From positions 232,805 to 296,804 of the forward strand of contig NZ_JADWYM010000006.1 in the NCBI RefSeq assembly GCF_022414535.1: DNA of 64,000 nt, read 5' to 3'. This document shows positions 1-9,067 of this stretch, in pieces (within the stretch, counting starts at the first letter, position 1; every line of letters starts with the position of its first letter). Position numbers and translations under genes: made by a program. Source of the DNA: Streptomyces sp. MUM 2J (GTDB lineage: Bacteria > Actinomycetota > Actinomycetes > Streptomycetales > Streptomycetaceae). Below the pieces are notes generated by a model, which worked only from the letters and a program-made list of their open reading frames with translations, was not told the origin of the DNA and did no database searches.

Positions 1-80
1 TCCCGACCCGCGTCGGCTACCGCTTCGACGACGAGGGCAACAAGATCCGCGTTGCCAAGCGGACGGGTGAGGACATCTGA
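1..80 (+). CDS. rplX: 50S ribosomal protein L24, C-terminal end only
   Basis: The window opens inside this gene; about 25 codons are visible, ending RTGEDI then TGA. The readable tail ([19 protein letters not shown]) is the usual L24 C-terminus, and the gene sits directly before rplE, as expected in the spc operon. The TGA overlaps the rplE ATG (ATGA-type junction), which implies translational coupling. Confidence 0.9.
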   Translation, partial: PTRVGYRFDDEGNKIRVAKRTGEDI

Positions 81-640
81 TGACGACCACCACCGTGACC
101 CCGCGTCTGAAGCAGAAGTACAGGGGCGAGATCGTCCAGAAGCTGCGTGACGAGTTCCAGTACGAGAACGTCATGCAGGTTCCGGGCCTCGTCAAGATCG
201 TGGTCAACATGGGTGTCGGCGACGCCGCCCGTGACTCGAAGCTGATCGAGGGCGCGATCCGCGACCTGACCACGATCACCGGTCAGAAGCCGGCCGTCAC
301 CAAGGCCCGCAAGTCCATCGCGCAGTTCAAGCTGCGTGAGGGTCAGCCGATCGGTGCCCACGTCACGCTCCGTGGCGACCGCATGTGGGAGTTCCTGGAC
401 CGCACCCTGTCGCTCGCGCTGCCGCGCATCCGCGACTTCCGCGGCCTGTCCCCCAAGCAGTTCGACGGCCGTGGCAACTACACCTTCGGTCTCACGGAGC
501 AGGTCATGTTCCACGAGATCGACCAGGACAAGATCGACCGCGTCCGGGGTATGGACATCACCGTGGTGACCACGGCGACCAACGACGAAGAGGGCCGTGC
601 CCTTCTCCGTCACCTCGGCTTCCCGTTCAAGGAGGCGTGA
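80..640 (+). CDS. rplE: 50S ribosomal protein L5
   Basis: L5 binds 5S rRNA and helps form the central protuberance of the large subunit. The 186-residue product is of normal family length and carries recognisable blocks such as VNMGVGDA near residue 44 and the GRGNYTFGL segment near residue 130. The start ATG overlaps the rplX stop, and rpsN follows after 5 nt, so the gene is embedded in the spc operon. Confidence 0.97.
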   Translation: MTTTTVTPRLKQKYRGEIVQKLRDEFQYENVMQVPGLVKIVVNMGVGDAARDSKLIEGAIRDLTTITGQKPAVTKARKSIAQFKLREGQPIGAHVTLRGDRMWEFLDRTLSLALPRIRDFRGLSPKQFDGRGNYTFGLTEQVMFHEIDQDKIDRVRGMDITVVTTATNDEEGRALLRHLGFPFKEA

Positions 641-645
641 GCGAG

Positions 646-831
646 ATGGCGAAGAAGGCTCTCATCGCGAAGGCTGCTCGCAAGCCCAAGTTCGGTGTGC
701 GTGGCTACACCCGCTGCCAGCGCTGCGGCCGTCCGCACTCCGTGTACCGCAAGTTCGGCCTCTGCCGCGTGTGCCTTCGTGAGATGGCTCACCGTGGCGA
801 GCTGCCGGGCGTGACCAAGAGCTCCTGGTAG
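646..831 (+). CDS. rpsZ: 30S ribosomal protein S14, short zinc-binding type Z
   Basis: S14 of the small-subunit head. At 61 residues it is the short zinc form; two CxxC pairs (C24/C27 and C40/C43) form the zinc ribbon. Streptomyces usually also has a longer zinc-free S14 elsewhere, induced under zinc limitation; that copy is not here. It starts 5 nt after rplE. It is followed by an unusually long gap for this operon before rpsH. The symbol rpsN is equally used. Confidence 0.95.
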   Translation: MAKKALIAKAARKPKFGVRGYTRCQRCGRPHSVYRKFGLCRVCLREMAHRGELPGVTKSSW

Positions 832-1120
832 TCCCGCCCAACCGTCGCCCGACCACCGCCCCTTGAGGGCGGCCCCTCGGGCCGGCCGGTTGGACCGGAA
901 CACCTGGACCTCTCGGTAAGCAACCGGGACGGCAGGGGCTCCCGCCCTCATGGCGTAGGCTGGGAGGGTTGGGCCTCTGCCGCCCCGAACGCACGCGGAC
1001 TAGTCCGCCAGTAATTGCTTACTACGCCGTAGGTCCCCGCGCCGCACCCGTCCCGTCCCTGTACGGGGAGAGGGATGGCGCATATAGGAAACCCCGGCGA
1101 GAAAGGCCACAGGCCAATTC
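832..1120 (+). other. Intercistronic region inside the spc operon
   Basis: A 289-nt gap separates rpsZ from rpsH although neighbouring junctions in this operon are 0-40 nt. It contains a small perfect hairpin (856-861 with 867-872, CCGCCC/GGGCGG, loop CTTGA) soon after the rpsZ stop, then GC-rich sequence and a less GC-rich patch near 1010-1025. No open reading frame here looks real. It may hold an attenuator or an internal promoter; I cannot identify a convincing promoter by eye. Confidence 0.5.
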
Positions 1121-1519
1121 ATGACCATGACTGATCCGATCGCAGACATGCTCACGCGTCTGCGGAACGCGAACTCGGCTTACCACGACTCGGTGTCGAT
1201 GCCGCACTCCAAGATCAAGTCTCACATCGCGGAGATCCTCCAGCAGGAGGGCTTCATCACGGGCTGGAAGGTCGAGGACGCCGAGGTCGGCAAGAACCTC
1301 GTCCTGGACCTGAAGTTCGGTCCCAACCGTGAGCGCTCCATCGCGGGCATCAAGCGGATCTCCAAGCCCGGTCTCCGGGTCTACGCGAAGTCCACCAACC
1401 TGCCGAAGGTGCTCGGCGGCCTGGGCGTGGCGATCATCTCCACGTCGCACGGGCTCCTCACCGACAAGCAGGCCGGCAAGAAGGGCGTGGGTGGGGAAGT
1501 CCTCGCCTACGTCTGGTAG
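1121..1519 (+). CDS. rpsH: 30S ribosomal protein S8
   Basis: S8 binds the central domain of 16S rRNA and in many bacteria represses the spc operon by binding its mRNA. The 132-residue product begins with [15 protein letters not shown] and has the conserved C-terminal [12 protein letters not shown] block and terminal [15 protein letters not shown] purine run lies upstream of the ATG. rplF follows after 24 nt. Confidence 0.97.
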   Translation: MTMTDPIADMLTRLRNANSAYHDSVSMPHSKIKSHIAEILQQEGFITGWKVEDAEVGKNLVLDLKFGPNRERSIAGIKRISKPGLRVYAKSTNLPKVLGGLGVAIISTSHGLLTDKQAGKKGVGGEVLAYVW

Positions 1520-1543
1520 CAGAAGGGAACGGAGGAAACAGCT

Positions 1544-2083
1544 ATGTCGCGCATCGGCAAGCTCCCCATCGCGGTTCCCGCCGGCGTGGACGTCACCATC
1601 GACGGCCGTACGGTCTCGGTCAAGGGCCCCAAGGGCGCTCTGACCCACACCGTCGCGGCGCCGATCGACATCGCCAAGGGCGAGGACGGCACCCTGGAGG
1701 TGACCCGCCCCAACGACGAGCGTCAGAGCAAGGCCCTGCACGGCCTGTCCCGCACGCTGGTGGCGAACATGATCACCGGCGTGACCCAGGGTTACGTGAA
1801 GAAGCTCGAGATCAGTGGTGTCGGTTACCGCGTGACCGCCAAGGGCTCGAACCTCGAGTTCGCGCTCGGCTACAGCCACCCGATCACGGTCGAGGCCCCC
1901 GAGGGCATCACCTTCAAGGTGGAGAACCCGACCCGTTTCTCGGTCGAGGGCATCGACAAGCAGAAGGTCGGCGAGGTTGCGGCCAACATCCGCAAGCTGC
2001 GCAAGCCCGACCCGTACAAGGCCAAGGGCGTCAAGTACGAGGGCGAAGTCATCCGCCGCAAGGTCGGAAAGGCGGGTAAGTAA
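1544..2083 (+). CDS. rplF: 50S ribosomal protein L6
   Basis: L6 sits near the GTPase-associated centre. The 179-residue product begins MSRIGKLPI and carries the C-terminal signature block [15 protein letters not shown] near residue 148. A GGAGGAAA Shine-Dalgarno sequence lies just before the start. It is followed after 3 nt by rplR. Confidence 0.97.
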   Translation: MSRIGKLPIAVPAGVDVTIDGRTVSVKGPKGALTHTVAAPIDIAKGEDGTLEVTRPNDERQSKALHGLSRTLVANMITGVTQGYVKKLEISGVGYRVTAKGSNLEFALGYSHPITVEAPEGITFKVENPTRFSVEGIDKQKVGEVAANIRKLRKPDPYKAKGVKYEGEVIRRKVGKAGK

Positions 2084-2086
2084 GCC

Positions 2087-2470
2087 ATGGCATACGGGCA
2101 GAAGATCCTCAAGGGCGACGCCTACAAGCGCGCCGCGATCAAGCGCCGCCACGTCCGGATCCGCAAGCGGATCTCCGGTACGGCGGAGCGTCCCCGTCTG
2201 GTCGTGACCCGCTCCAACCGCCACATCGTGGCGCAGGTGATCGACGACCTGAAGGGCCACACCCTGGCGTCGGCGTCCACGCTGGACGCGTCGATCCGTG
2301 GTGGCGAGTCCGACAAGTCCGCGCAGGCCAAGCAGGTCGGCGCCCTGGTCGCCGAGCGTGCCAAGGCCGCCGGTGTCGAGGCCGTCGTGTTCGACCGTGG
2401 TGGCAACCAGTACGCCGGGCGCATCGCCGCCCTGGCGGACGCCGCCCGCGAGGCCGGGCTCAGGTTCTGA
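2087..2470 (+). CDS. rplR: 50S ribosomal protein L18
   Basis: L18 binds 5S rRNA together with L5. The 127-residue product shows the L18 core from about residue 20 ([15 protein letters not shown]) and the conserved [20 protein letters not shown] segment near the C-terminus. It lies between rplF and rpsE with short spacers, in standard spc order. Confidence 0.97.
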   Translation: MAYGQKILKGDAYKRAAIKRRHVRIRKRISGTAERPRLVVTRSNRHIVAQVIDDLKGHTLASASTLDASIRGGESDKSAQAKQVGALVAERAKAAGVEAVVFDRGGNQYAGRIAALADAAREAGLRF

Positions 2471-2507
2471 GCCGCCGTAGCTAGCGGAAAAGAGAGAGGT
2501 AAATCCA

Positions 2508-3113
2508 ATGGCTGGACCCCAGCGCCGCGGTGGCGGTGCCGGTGGCGGCGAGCGGCGGGACCGGAAGGGCCGTGACGGCGGCGCTGCTGCCGCCGAGAAG
2601 ACCGCGTACGTTGAGCGCGTCGTCGCGATCAACCGCGTCGCCAAGGTTGTGAAGGGTGGTCGTCGCTTCAGCTTCACCGCGCTGGTCGTGGTGGGCGACG
2701 GTGACGGCACCGTGGGTGTCGGTTACGGCAAGGCCAAGGAGGTGCCGGCCGCCATCGCCAAGGGCGTTGAGGAGGCCAAGAAGCACTTCTTCAAGGTCCC
2801 CCGGATCCAGGGCACCATCCCGCACCCCATCCAGGGTGAGAAGGCTGCCGGCGTCGTGCTGCTCAAGCCGGCTTCCCCGGGTACCGGTGTGATCGCCGGT
2901 GGTCCGGTGCGCGCCGTGCTCGAGTGCGCCGGTATCCACGACGTGCTGTCGAAGTCGCTCGGCTCCGACAACGCCATCAACATCGTGCACGCGACCGTGG
3001 AGGCCCTGAAGGGCCTGCAGCGTCCCGAGGAGATCGCGGCCCGCCGTGGTCTGCCGCTGGAGGACGTCGCCCCCGCGGCTCTGCTGCGTGCGCGTGCCGG
3101 GGCGGGTGCGTAG
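2508..3113 (+). CDS. rpsE: 30S ribosomal protein S5
   Basis: S5 contributes to decoding accuracy and mRNA unwinding at the entry site. The 201-residue product has a Gly/Arg-rich N-terminal extension of about 30 residues, then the double-stranded RNA-binding-like domain ([20 protein letters not shown], about residues 43-62) and the S5 C-terminal domain. An AGAGAGG run precedes the ATG. rpmD starts 2 nt after the stop. Confidence 0.97.
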   Translation: MAGPQRRGGGAGGGERRDRKGRDGGAAAAEKTAYVERVVAINRVAKVVKGGRRFSFTALVVVGDGDGTVGVGYGKAKEVPAAIAKGVEEAKKHFFKVPRIQGTIPHPIQGEKAAGVVLLKPASPGTGVIAGGPVRAVLECAGIHDVLSKSLGSDNAINIVHATVEALKGLQRPEEIAARRGLPLEDVAPAALLRARAGAGA

Positions 3114-3115
3114 TC

Positions 3116-3298
3116 GTGGCGCAGCTCAAGATCACGCAGGTGAAGTCCTACATCGGCAGCAAGCAGAACCACCGTGACACCCTGCGGTCGCTTGGTCTCA
3201 AGGGGATCAACACCGTGGTCGTCAAGGAGGACCGCCCCGAGTTCCGCGGCATGGTGCACACCGTCCGCCACCTCGTGACGGTCGAGGAGGTCGACTGA
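3116..3298 (+). CDS. rpmD: 50S ribosomal protein L30
   Basis: Small large-subunit protein of 60 residues, a normal L30 length. The start is GTG; the sequence [14 protein letters not shown] and the block [10 protein letters not shown] are diagnostic. The GTG lies 2 nt after the rpsE stop and rplO begins 2 nt after the L30 stop, so the three genes are tightly coupled. Confidence 0.96.
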   Translation: MAQLKITQVKSYIGSKQNHRDTLRSLGLKGINTVVVKEDRPEFRGMVHTVRHLVTVEEVD

Positions 3299-3300
3299 TC

Positions 3301-3756
3301 ATGGCGGAGCAGAACCCGCTCAAGATCCACAACCTCCGTCCCGCCCCCGGCGCCAAGACCGCCAAGACCCGTGTCGGTCGTGGTGAGGCGTCGAAGGGTA
3401 AGACGGCCGGTCGTGGTACCAAGGGCACCAAGGCCCGCTACCAGGTTCCGGAGCGCTTCGAGGGCGGCCAGATGCCGCTGCACATGCGCCTCCCGAAGCT
3501 GAAGGGCTTCAAGAACCCGTTCAAGACCGAGTACCAGGTCGTGAACCTCGACAAGCTGGCCGCGCTCTACCCCGAGGGTGGCGAGGTCACCGTCGAGGGT
3601 CTGGTGGCCAAGGGCGCCGTTCGCAAGAACGCGCTCGTCAAGGTCCTGGGTCAGGGCGAGATCTCCGTGGCGCTGCAGGTGACGGTCGACGCCGTCTCCG
3701 GCTCCGCCAAGGAGAAGATCACCGCCGCCGGCGGCACGGTCACCGAGCTCGTCTGA
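3301..3756 (+). CDS. rplO: 50S ribosomal protein L15
   Basis: L15 is an early 23S assembly protein. The 151-residue product has the Gly/Lys/Arg-rich N-terminal extension ([18 protein letters not shown] near residues 26-43) and the conserved [18 protein letters not shown] block. It is the last gene before a strong hairpin, so it probably ends the spc transcription unit here rather than continuing directly into secY. Confidence 0.97.
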   Translation: MAEQNPLKIHNLRPAPGAKTAKTRVGRGEASKGKTAGRGTKGTKARYQVPERFEGGQMPLHMRLPKLKGFKNPFKTEYQVVNLDKLAALYPEGGEVTVEGLVAKGAVRKNALVKVLGQGEISVALQVTVDAVSGSAKEKITAAGGTVTELV

Positions 3757-4370
3757 CGCGCGAGACGCCCGCCGCTTCCGTGACGGGCGCTTGGCCGCAC
3801 TCAGCCCCACTCCGCCACGGCGGAGTGGGGCTGAGGCCGTCTGTGGGGGCGTTCGGCTTCAACTGCCCGTGCGTGCGGGAGGCTTGGGGCCGGCCGGGTG
3901 GGTTTTGAGTTATCTTGAACATGACACCCGGGTGAACTGATGTTCCCACGCTCACCGCTGTGGAGGGAGATCCGCTGGAACGGCGGCGGTGAGTCCCGCG
4001 CGCTCTCGGCGTGGCGCAACGGGTGGCCGGCGCCACACCGGCACTCACCTCACCGTGCGGCCCCCCGTCCCCGACCGTTCACACGCATCGGTGACCCCGG
4101 GCCGCGGGCGCGGCGTACGACGACGGGGCCCCGGAAGGCGGCGGCGGGCCGGAGCCCCCTTCAGGGGCCCGTTGGCACGCGTCACCGGCCGCGTCCCGGG
4201 ACGCCCGGCTCCCCGGGGCAGGGCGGGCATCCCGTTCCGTCCGCGATATGGGTAGGCTGTGCTGTCGGCGCCCGGCGCCGTGTCGCCATGCCGTAACCTC
4301 TTTCACCAACCCGTCAATCACCTTAGCCATCTACCTCACGTGCGCACGCGCGGGGGTCGCAGGAGGCACC
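3757..4370 (+). other. Gap of about 610 nt between rplO and secY
   Basis: Apart from the hairpin at 3800-3835 there is no gene I can support; short open frames on both strands are GC artefacts with no recognisable product. A lower-GC patch at 3905-3950 includes TTGAAC and the palindrome ACCCGGGT, and TAGGCT at 4252-4257 could be a -10 for secY. Both are guesses. The region probably carries the secY-adk promoter and a long leader. Confidence 0.45.
3800..3835 (+). terminator. Strong hairpin after rplO
   Basis: Perfect 15-bp inverted repeat, CTCAGCCCCACTCCG at 3800-3814 with its complement at 3821-3835, separated by CCACGG. There is no U-run, which is normal for Streptomyces terminators. It lies 44 nt after the rplO stop and would separate rplO from secY. 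Confidence 0.8.
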
Positions 4371-5684
4371 GTGCTCACCGCGTTCGCCCGGGCGTTCAGG
4401 ACGCCCGACCTGCGCAAGAAGCTGCTCTTCACGCTCGGCATCATCGTGGTCTACCGGGTCGGCACCCACGTCCCGATCCCGGGTGTCGACTACAAGTCCG
4501 TCCAGCAGTGCGTGGACGAGGCGTCCGGCAACCAGGGGCTCTTCGGCCTCGTCAACATGTTCAGCGGCGGTGCGCTGCTCCAGATCACGGTCTTCGCGCT
4601 GGGCATCATGCCGTACATCACGGCGAGCATCATCCTGCAGCTGCTGACCGTGGTGATCCCGCGTCTGGAAGCCCTGAAGAAGGAGGGCCAGGCCGGTACG
4701 GCGAAGATCACCCAGTACACCCGGTACCTGACGGTGGCGCTGGCCGTCCTCCAGGGCACGGGCCTGGTGGCCACCGCCCGCAGCGGCGCGCTCTTCTCCG
4801 GTTGCACGGTCGGATCGCAGATCGTCCCGGACCGCACGATCTTCAGCACGATCGTCATGGTCATCTGCATGACCGCCGGTACGGCCGTCGTGATGTGGCT
4901 CGGTGAGCTGATCACCGACCGCGGTATCGGCAACGGCATGTCGATCCTGATGTTCATCTCGATCGCCGCCACCTTCCCGTCCGCCCTCTGGGCCATCAAG
5001 AAGCAGGGCAACCTGGCGGACGGCTGGATCGAGTTCGGCACCGTCATCGCCGTCGGCCTGGCCATGGTCGGACTGGTGGTCTTCGTCGAGCAGGCACAGC
5101 GCCGCATCCCCGTGCAGTACGCGAAGCGGATGATCGGACGCCGTTCGTACGGCGGCACGTCCACGTACATCCCGCTGAAGGTGAACCAGGCGGGTGTGAT
5201 CCCGGTCATCTTCGCCTCGTCGCTGCTCTACATCCCGGCGCTGGTCGCGCAGTTCTCCGGTGGCAACTCGGAGTGGAAGCAGTGGGTCACTGCCAACCTG
5301 ACCAAGGGCAGCCACCCGATCTACATCACCCTGTACTTCTTGCTCATCGTTTTCTTCGCGTTCTTCTACGTGGCGATCTCCTTCAACCCCGAGGAAGTCG
5401 CCGACAACATGAAGAAGTATGGTGGCTTCATCCCGGGCATCCGGGCTGGCCGACCGACCGCTGAGTACCTCTCCTACGTGCTCAACCGGATCACCTGGCC
5501 GGGTTCGCTGTATCTGGGCCTGATCGCTCTCGTACCGACAATGGCGTTGGTCGGCTTCAACGCGAGCCAGAACTTCCCGTTCGGCGGGACCAGCATCCTG
5601 ATCATCGTGGGTGTCGGCCTCGAGACGGTGAAGCAGATCGAGAGCCAGCTTCAGCAGCGCAATTACGAAGGGTTCCTCCGCTGA
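4371..5684 (+). CDS. secY: Protein translocase channel subunit SecY
   Basis: Core subunit of the SecYEG membrane channel for protein export and insertion. The 437-residue product starts MLTAFARAFRTPDLRKKLLFTLG and shows about ten transmembrane segments, the MFSGGALLQ plug-region block and the C-terminal cytoplasmic loops. I chose the GTG at 4371 because AGGAGG lies at 4361-4366 and the family begins here; the frame is open further upstream but that extension is not SecY-like. Its TGA overlaps the adk ATG. Confidence 0.96.
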   Translation: MLTAFARAFRTPDLRKKLLFTLGIIVVYRVGTHVPIPGVDYKSVQQCVDEASGNQGLFGLVNMFSGGALLQITVFALGIMPYITASIILQLLTVVIPRLEALKKEGQAGTAKITQYTRYLTVALAVLQGTGLVATARSGALFSGCTVGSQIVPDRTIFSTIVMVICMTAGTAVVMWLGELITDRGIGNGMSILMFISIAATFPSALWAIKKQGNLADGWIEFGTVIAVGLAMVGLVVFVEQAQRRIPVQYAKRMIGRRSYGGTSTYIPLKVNQAGVIPVIFASSLLYIPALVAQFSGGNSEWKQWVTANLTKGSHPIYITLYFLLIVFFAFFYVAISFNPEEVADNMKKYGGFIPGIRAGRPTAEYLSYVLNRITWPGSLYLGLIALVPTMALVGFNASQNFPFGGTSILIIVGVGLETVKQIESQLQQRNYEGFLR

Positions 5685-6346
5685 TGCGAATCGTCCTCGT
5701 CGGGCCGCCCGGTGCCGGTAAGGGTACGCAGGCCACGCGCCTGGCCGAGAAGCTGCGCGTCCCGCACATCTCCACGGGCGACCTGTTCCGCGCCAACATC
5801 AGCCAGCAGACGGAGCTCGGGAAACTCGCGAAGTCCTACATGGACGCCGGCAACCTCGTCCCCGACGAGGTGACCATCGCGATGGCCAAGGACCGCATGG
5901 AGCAGCCCGACGCCGAGAACGGCTTCCTGCTCGACGGCTTCCCGCGCAACGTCTCGCAGGCGGAGGCGCTGGACGAGCTGCTGACCACCGAGCACATGAG
6001 GCTCGACGCGGTGCTCGACCTGGAGGCCCCCGAGGAGGAGGTCGTCAAGCGGATCGCCGGCCGGCGCATCTGCCGCAACGACGGCTCGCACGTCTTCCAC
6101 GAGACGTACAAGAAGCCCACCGCGGCCGGCGTCTGCGACGTCTGCGGGGGTGAGCTCTACCAGCGCGACGACGACTCCGAGGAGACGGTCCGCAAGCGGC
6201 TGGAGGTCTACCACACGCAGACCGAGCCGATCATCGACTACTACAAGGCCCAGGGCCTCGTGGTGACGATCTCGGCGATGGGCCCGGTGGACGAGGTCAC
6301 CGAGCGGGCTCTGGGGGCGCTGAAGCGCGAGGGCGACGGCAAGTAG
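5684..6346 (+). CDS. adk: Adenylate kinase
   Basis: Catalyses ATP + AMP to 2 ADP in the cytoplasm. The 220-residue long-form enzyme has the P-loop GPPGAGKGT (residues 7-15), the AMP-binding block DGFPRNVSQA and a LID domain with C130, C151 and C154. D133 occupies the remaining usual cysteine position, so a zinc site is plausible but not of the four-cysteine type. The start overlaps the secY stop (ATGA), the usual secY-adk coupling. Confidence 0.96.
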   Translation: MRIVLVGPPGAGKGTQATRLAEKLRVPHISTGDLFRANISQQTELGKLAKSYMDAGNLVPDEVTIAMAKDRMEQPDAENGFLLDGFPRNVSQAEALDELLTTEHMRLDAVLDLEAPEEEVVKRIAGRRICRNDGSHVFHETYKKPTAAGVCDVCGGELYQRDDDSEETVRKRLEVYHTQTEPIIDYYKAQGLVVTISAMGPVDEVTERALGALKREGDGK

Positions 6347-6369
6347 GCAGTGGCCGCCGTCAGGCTTTC

Positions 6370-6401
6370 CGGCCGTGGCGTCCCCAGGGACGCCACGGCC
6401 G
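6370..6401 (+). terminator. Hairpin between adk and map
   Basis: Perfect inverted repeat CGGCCGTGGCGTCCC (6370-6384) and its complement at 6387-6401 around CA, effectively a 14-bp stem with a four-base loop. It is followed by a T-containing stretch. It lies 24 nt after adk and should end the secY-adk unit. Confidence 0.8.
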
Positions 6402-6472
6402 TAGTGTTGTGTGTGCACGCGTGTGCGTGCAGGTGACCGGTTGACGTGAGTGACGGAGAGCGCAGGCTTTTC

Positions 6473-7309
6473 ATGGTGCAGATCAAGACGCCCGAGCAGA
6501 TCGCGAAGATGCGGGCGGCGGGCCTGGTCGTCGCCGCCATCCACGCGGCCACGCGCGAGGCCGCGGTGCCCGGCGCCACGACCAAGGACCTGGACGAGGT
6601 CGCCCGCAAGGTCCTCGCCGAGCACGGCGCGAAGTCGAACTTCCTCGGCTACGGAGGCTTCCCCGCGACGATCTGCACCTCCGTGAACGAGGTGGTCGTC
6701 CACGGCATCCCGTCCGAGGACGTCGTGCTCAAGGACGGCGACGTCATCTCCATCGACTGCGGCGCGATCATCGACGGCTGGCACGGGGACGCCGCGTACA
6801 CGGCCTTCGTCGGCTCCGGCCACGCCCCGGAGCTGGTCGAGCTCTCCCGGGTGACCGAGGAGTCGATGTGGGCCGGCATCGCCGCCATGAAGCAGGGCAA
6901 CCGGCTGGTCGACATCTCCCGGGCGATCGAGACCTACATCCGCCGCCAGCCGAAGCCGGGTGGCGGCCGCTACGGCATCATCGAGGACTACGGCGGCCAC
7001 GGCATCGGCACCGAGATGCACATGGACCCGCACCTGCTGAACTACGTGGAGCGCAGGAGGGGCAAGGGCCCGAAGCTGGTCCCCGGGTTCTGCCTGGCCA
7101 TCGAGCCGATGGTCTCCCTCGGCACTCCGCGCACGGAGGTCCTGCAGGACGACTGGACGGTCATCACGACCGACGGCACCTGGTCCTCGCACTGGGAGCA
7201 CTCCATCGCCCTCACGGAACAGGGCCCGCTGGTGCTGACCGCTCCCGACGGCGGCCGGGCGAAGCTCGCCGAGTACGGCATCACCGCGGCACCGGATCCC
7301 CTTGCGTGA
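6473..7309 (+). CDS. map: Type I methionine aminopeptidase
   Basis: Removes the initiator methionine from nascent proteins. The 278-residue product has the pita-bread fold landmarks of the family: a GYGGFPATICTSVNEVVVHG block, metal-ligand DCG at DGDVISIDCG, GHGIGTEMH and AIEPMV. I prefer the ATG at 6473 (MVQIKTPEQIAKMRAAG, GCAGG upstream); a GTG at 6446 would add nine residues. Map is a common neighbour of secY-adk and infA. Confidence 0.94.
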   Translation: MVQIKTPEQIAKMRAAGLVVAAIHAATREAAVPGATTKDLDEVARKVLAEHGAKSNFLGYGGFPATICTSVNEVVVHGIPSEDVVLKDGDVISIDCGAIIDGWHGDAAYTAFVGSGHAPELVELSRVTEESMWAGIAAMKQGNRLVDISRAIETYIRRQPKPGGGRYGIIEDYGGHGIGTEMHMDPHLLNYVERRRGKGPKLVPGFCLAIEPMVSLGTPRTEVLQDDWTVITTDGTWSSHWEHSIALTEQGPLVLTAPDGGRAKLAEYGITAAPDPLA

Positions 7310-7351
7310 CGATCGGCATGACGATCTCGTCCGCTGGGCACACTTTCTCAA

Positions 7352-7381
7352 TTCGTCTTTCCGGGTGTGCTGACGTAGACT
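7352..7381 (+). promoter_or_regulatory. Possible infA promoter
   Basis: TTCGTC (7352-7357), an 18-nt spacer, then TAGACT (7376-7381). The -10 is a good vegetative match and the -35 a weak one. It lies about 90 nt upstream of infA, in the only sizeable gap between map and infA. Confidence 0.4.
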
Positions 7382-7472
7382 GACTCGTCGGCTCTTGTGC
7401 ACCCGCATGTCCGCATGCTCACCAACGGTGCACGCCAGAGTCGATCAAGGTAGTCGATTCGAAGGGCGAAGC

Positions 7473-7694
7473 GTGGCCAAGAAGCAAGGTGCCATCGAGA
7501 TCGAGGGCACTGTCGTCGAGTCTCTGCCGAACGCCATGTTCAAGGTCGAGCTCCAGAACGGCCACCAGGTCCTGGCACACATCAGCGGCAAGATGCGTAT
7601 GCACTACATCCGCATCCTCCCTGACGACCGGGTCGTGGTGGAGCTGTCTCCGTACGACCTGACGCGTGGCCGGATCGTCTACCGCTACAAGTAG
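7473..7694 (+). CDS. infA: Translation initiation factor IF-1
   Basis: Single OB-fold protein that occupies the A site of the 30S subunit during initiation. The 73-residue product [20 protein letters not shown] is textbook IF-1. The GTG at 7473 follows a GAAGGGCGA purine run. The frame is open upstream but only this start gives the family N-terminus. rpmJ follows after 65 nt. Confidence 0.97.
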   Translation: MAKKQGAIEIEGTVVESLPNAMFKVELQNGHQVLAHISGKMRMHYIRILPDDRVVVELSPYDLTRGRIVYRYK

Positions 7695-7759
7695 ATCTTG
7701 CCCACGTCCCGCGCCCGTCGCGGGGCCGCCGGCAACTGACCCGGAGAACCTCACATCCC

Positions 7760-7873
7760 ATGAAGGTCAAGCCGAGCGTCAAGAAGATCTGCGACAAGTG
7801 CAGGGTGATCCGCCGCCACGGTCGGGTCATGGTCATCTGCGAGAACCCGCGCCACAAGCAGCGCCAGGGCTGA
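7760..7873 (+). CDS. rpmJ: 50S ribosomal protein L36
   Basis: At 37 residues this is the smallest ribosomal protein, zinc-type: [14 protein letters not shown], then C27 and H32 complete the C-x2-C-x12-C-x4-H zinc site (C11, C14, C27, H32). It sits in the standard infA-rpmJ-rpsM-rpsK-rpoA order. Confidence 0.96.
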   Translation: MKVKPSVKKICDKCRVIRRHGRVMVICENPRHKQRQG

Positions 7874-8069
7874 CGCACGACCACACCCTCTGCACCTCTG
7901 TGGCAGAGACTTCGCGCGACGCGAGCTGAATATGTACATACGCAGGGCCCGAGCCGTCCCCGACGACTCGACACCCCCGGCTCGGAGGCCGGGGACCCAG
8001 TCCGTACCTGACACGGCGGCTGGGAACCGGCTCTGCGGAAGACCTCCGAAGATCACCAGGAGCCATTGA

Positions 8070-8450
8070 ATGGCACGCGTTTCCGGTGTCGACATCCCGC
8101 GCGAAAAGCGCGTGGAGGTCGCCCTCACCTACGTGTTCGGCATCGGCCGGACCCTTTCCCAGCAGACGCTGGCTGCCACCGGCGTCGACCCGAACACCCG
8201 CGTGCGCGACCTCTCCGAGGAGCAGCTCGTCGCGATCCGCGAGTACGTCGACAACAACGTCAAGACCGAGGGTGACCTCCGTCGCGAGATCCAGGCCGAC
8301 ATCCGCCGCAAGGTCGAGATCGGCTGCTACCAGGGTCTGCGGCACCGCCGCGGTCTGCCCGTCCGCGGTCAGCGCACCAGCACCAACGCTCGTACCCGCA
8401 AGGGCCCGCGTCGCGCCATCGCCGGCAAGAAGAAGCCGGGCAAGAAGTAG
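8070..8450 (+). CDS. rpsM: 30S ribosomal protein S13
   Basis: S13 of the small-subunit head contacts the P-site tRNA and the inter-subunit bridge. The 126-residue product begins [20 protein letters not shown] and ends in the basic tail that threads between tRNAs. It is preceded by a 196-nt gap with an exact TATGTACATA palindrome (7931-7940) of unknown meaning, and an AGGAG ribosome site. Confidence 0.97.
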   Translation: MARVSGVDIPREKRVEVALTYVFGIGRTLSQQTLAATGVDPNTRVRDLSEEQLVAIREYVDNNVKTEGDLRREIQADIRRKVEIGCYQGLRHRRGLPVRGQRTSTNARTRKGPRRAIAGKKKPGKK

Positions 8451-8514
8451 TCCGCAGCGGACACCTGTCCACGGTCTTCGCTGTAGGACCGACCACCTCC
8501 TCAGGAGTTAAGAC

Positions 8515-8919
8515 ATGCCCCCCAAGGGACGTCAGGGCGCTGCCAAGAAGGTGCGCCGCAAGGAAAAGAAGAACGTCGCTCACGGCCACGCCCACATCAA
8601 GAGCACGTTCAACAACACCATCGTGTCGATCACGGACCCGTCCGGCAACGTGATCTCCTGGGCCTCCGCCGGCCACGTCGGCTTCAAGGGCTCCCGGAAG
8701 TCCACGCCGTTCGCCGCGCAGATGGCCGCCGAGTCGGCTGCCCGCCGCGCCCAGGAGCACGGCATGCGCAAGGTCGACGTGTTCGTCAAGGGTCCGGGCT
8801 CCGGCCGTGAGACCGCGATCCGCTCCCTGCAGGCCACGGGCCTCGAGGTCGGCTCCATCCAGGACGTCACCCCGACCCCGCACAACGGCTGCCGCCCGCC
8901 GAAGCGCCGCCGCGTCTGA
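8515..8919 (+). CDS. rpsK: 30S ribosomal protein S11
   Basis: Small-subunit platform protein next to the mRNA exit site. The 134-residue product has the core [21 protein letters not shown] (written in part: [15 protein letters not shown]) and the C-terminal [16 protein letters not shown] signature. The ATG follows AGGAG with good spacing. Cotranscribed with rpsM. Confidence 0.97.
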   Translation: MPPKGRQGAAKKVRRKEKKNVAHGHAHIKSTFNNTIVSITDPSGNVISWASAGHVGFKGSRKSTPFAAQMAAESAARRAQEHGMRKVDVFVKGPGSGRETAIRSLQATGLEVGSIQDVTPTPHNGCRPPKRRRV

Positions 8920-8944
8920 CGCACGGCTGCCTCAGGGCTTTTCC

Positions 8945-8977
8945 GGGCGGTACGTCCCCTCGTGGGCCGTACCGCCC
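8945..8977 (+). terminator. Hairpin between rpsK and rpoA
   Basis: GGGCGGTACG (8945-8954) is complementary to 8968-8977 across a 13-nt loop. It sits inside the expected alpha operon, so it may be an attenuator or an RNA-processing site rather than a full stop. Confidence 0.5.
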
Positions 8978-9067
8978 GTACCCTTGCAGTACCCCCGTGC
9001 TTTCCGGGCGCGGGTTCCGTCGGGCGTCATATAGCGGGCGTCCACGACTGAAGGATCTGATCCACAC

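Noticed and set aside
1022..2710. 562-codon minus-strand open frame across rpsH-rplF-rplR
   Set aside because: Antisense artefact of ribosomal protein genes with strong GC3 bias; other similar shadows (for example 38471-40222 and 51095-53137) were dropped for the same reason.
6446..6472. Earlier GTG start for map adding nine residues
   Set aside because: The added residues do not resemble methionine aminopeptidases, and the ATG at 6473 has a better-placed purine run, though this is not conclusive.
7931..7940. TATGTACATA palindrome upstream of rpsM as an operator
   Set aside because: Only 10 bp and a single occurrence; too short to claim as a regulatory site.
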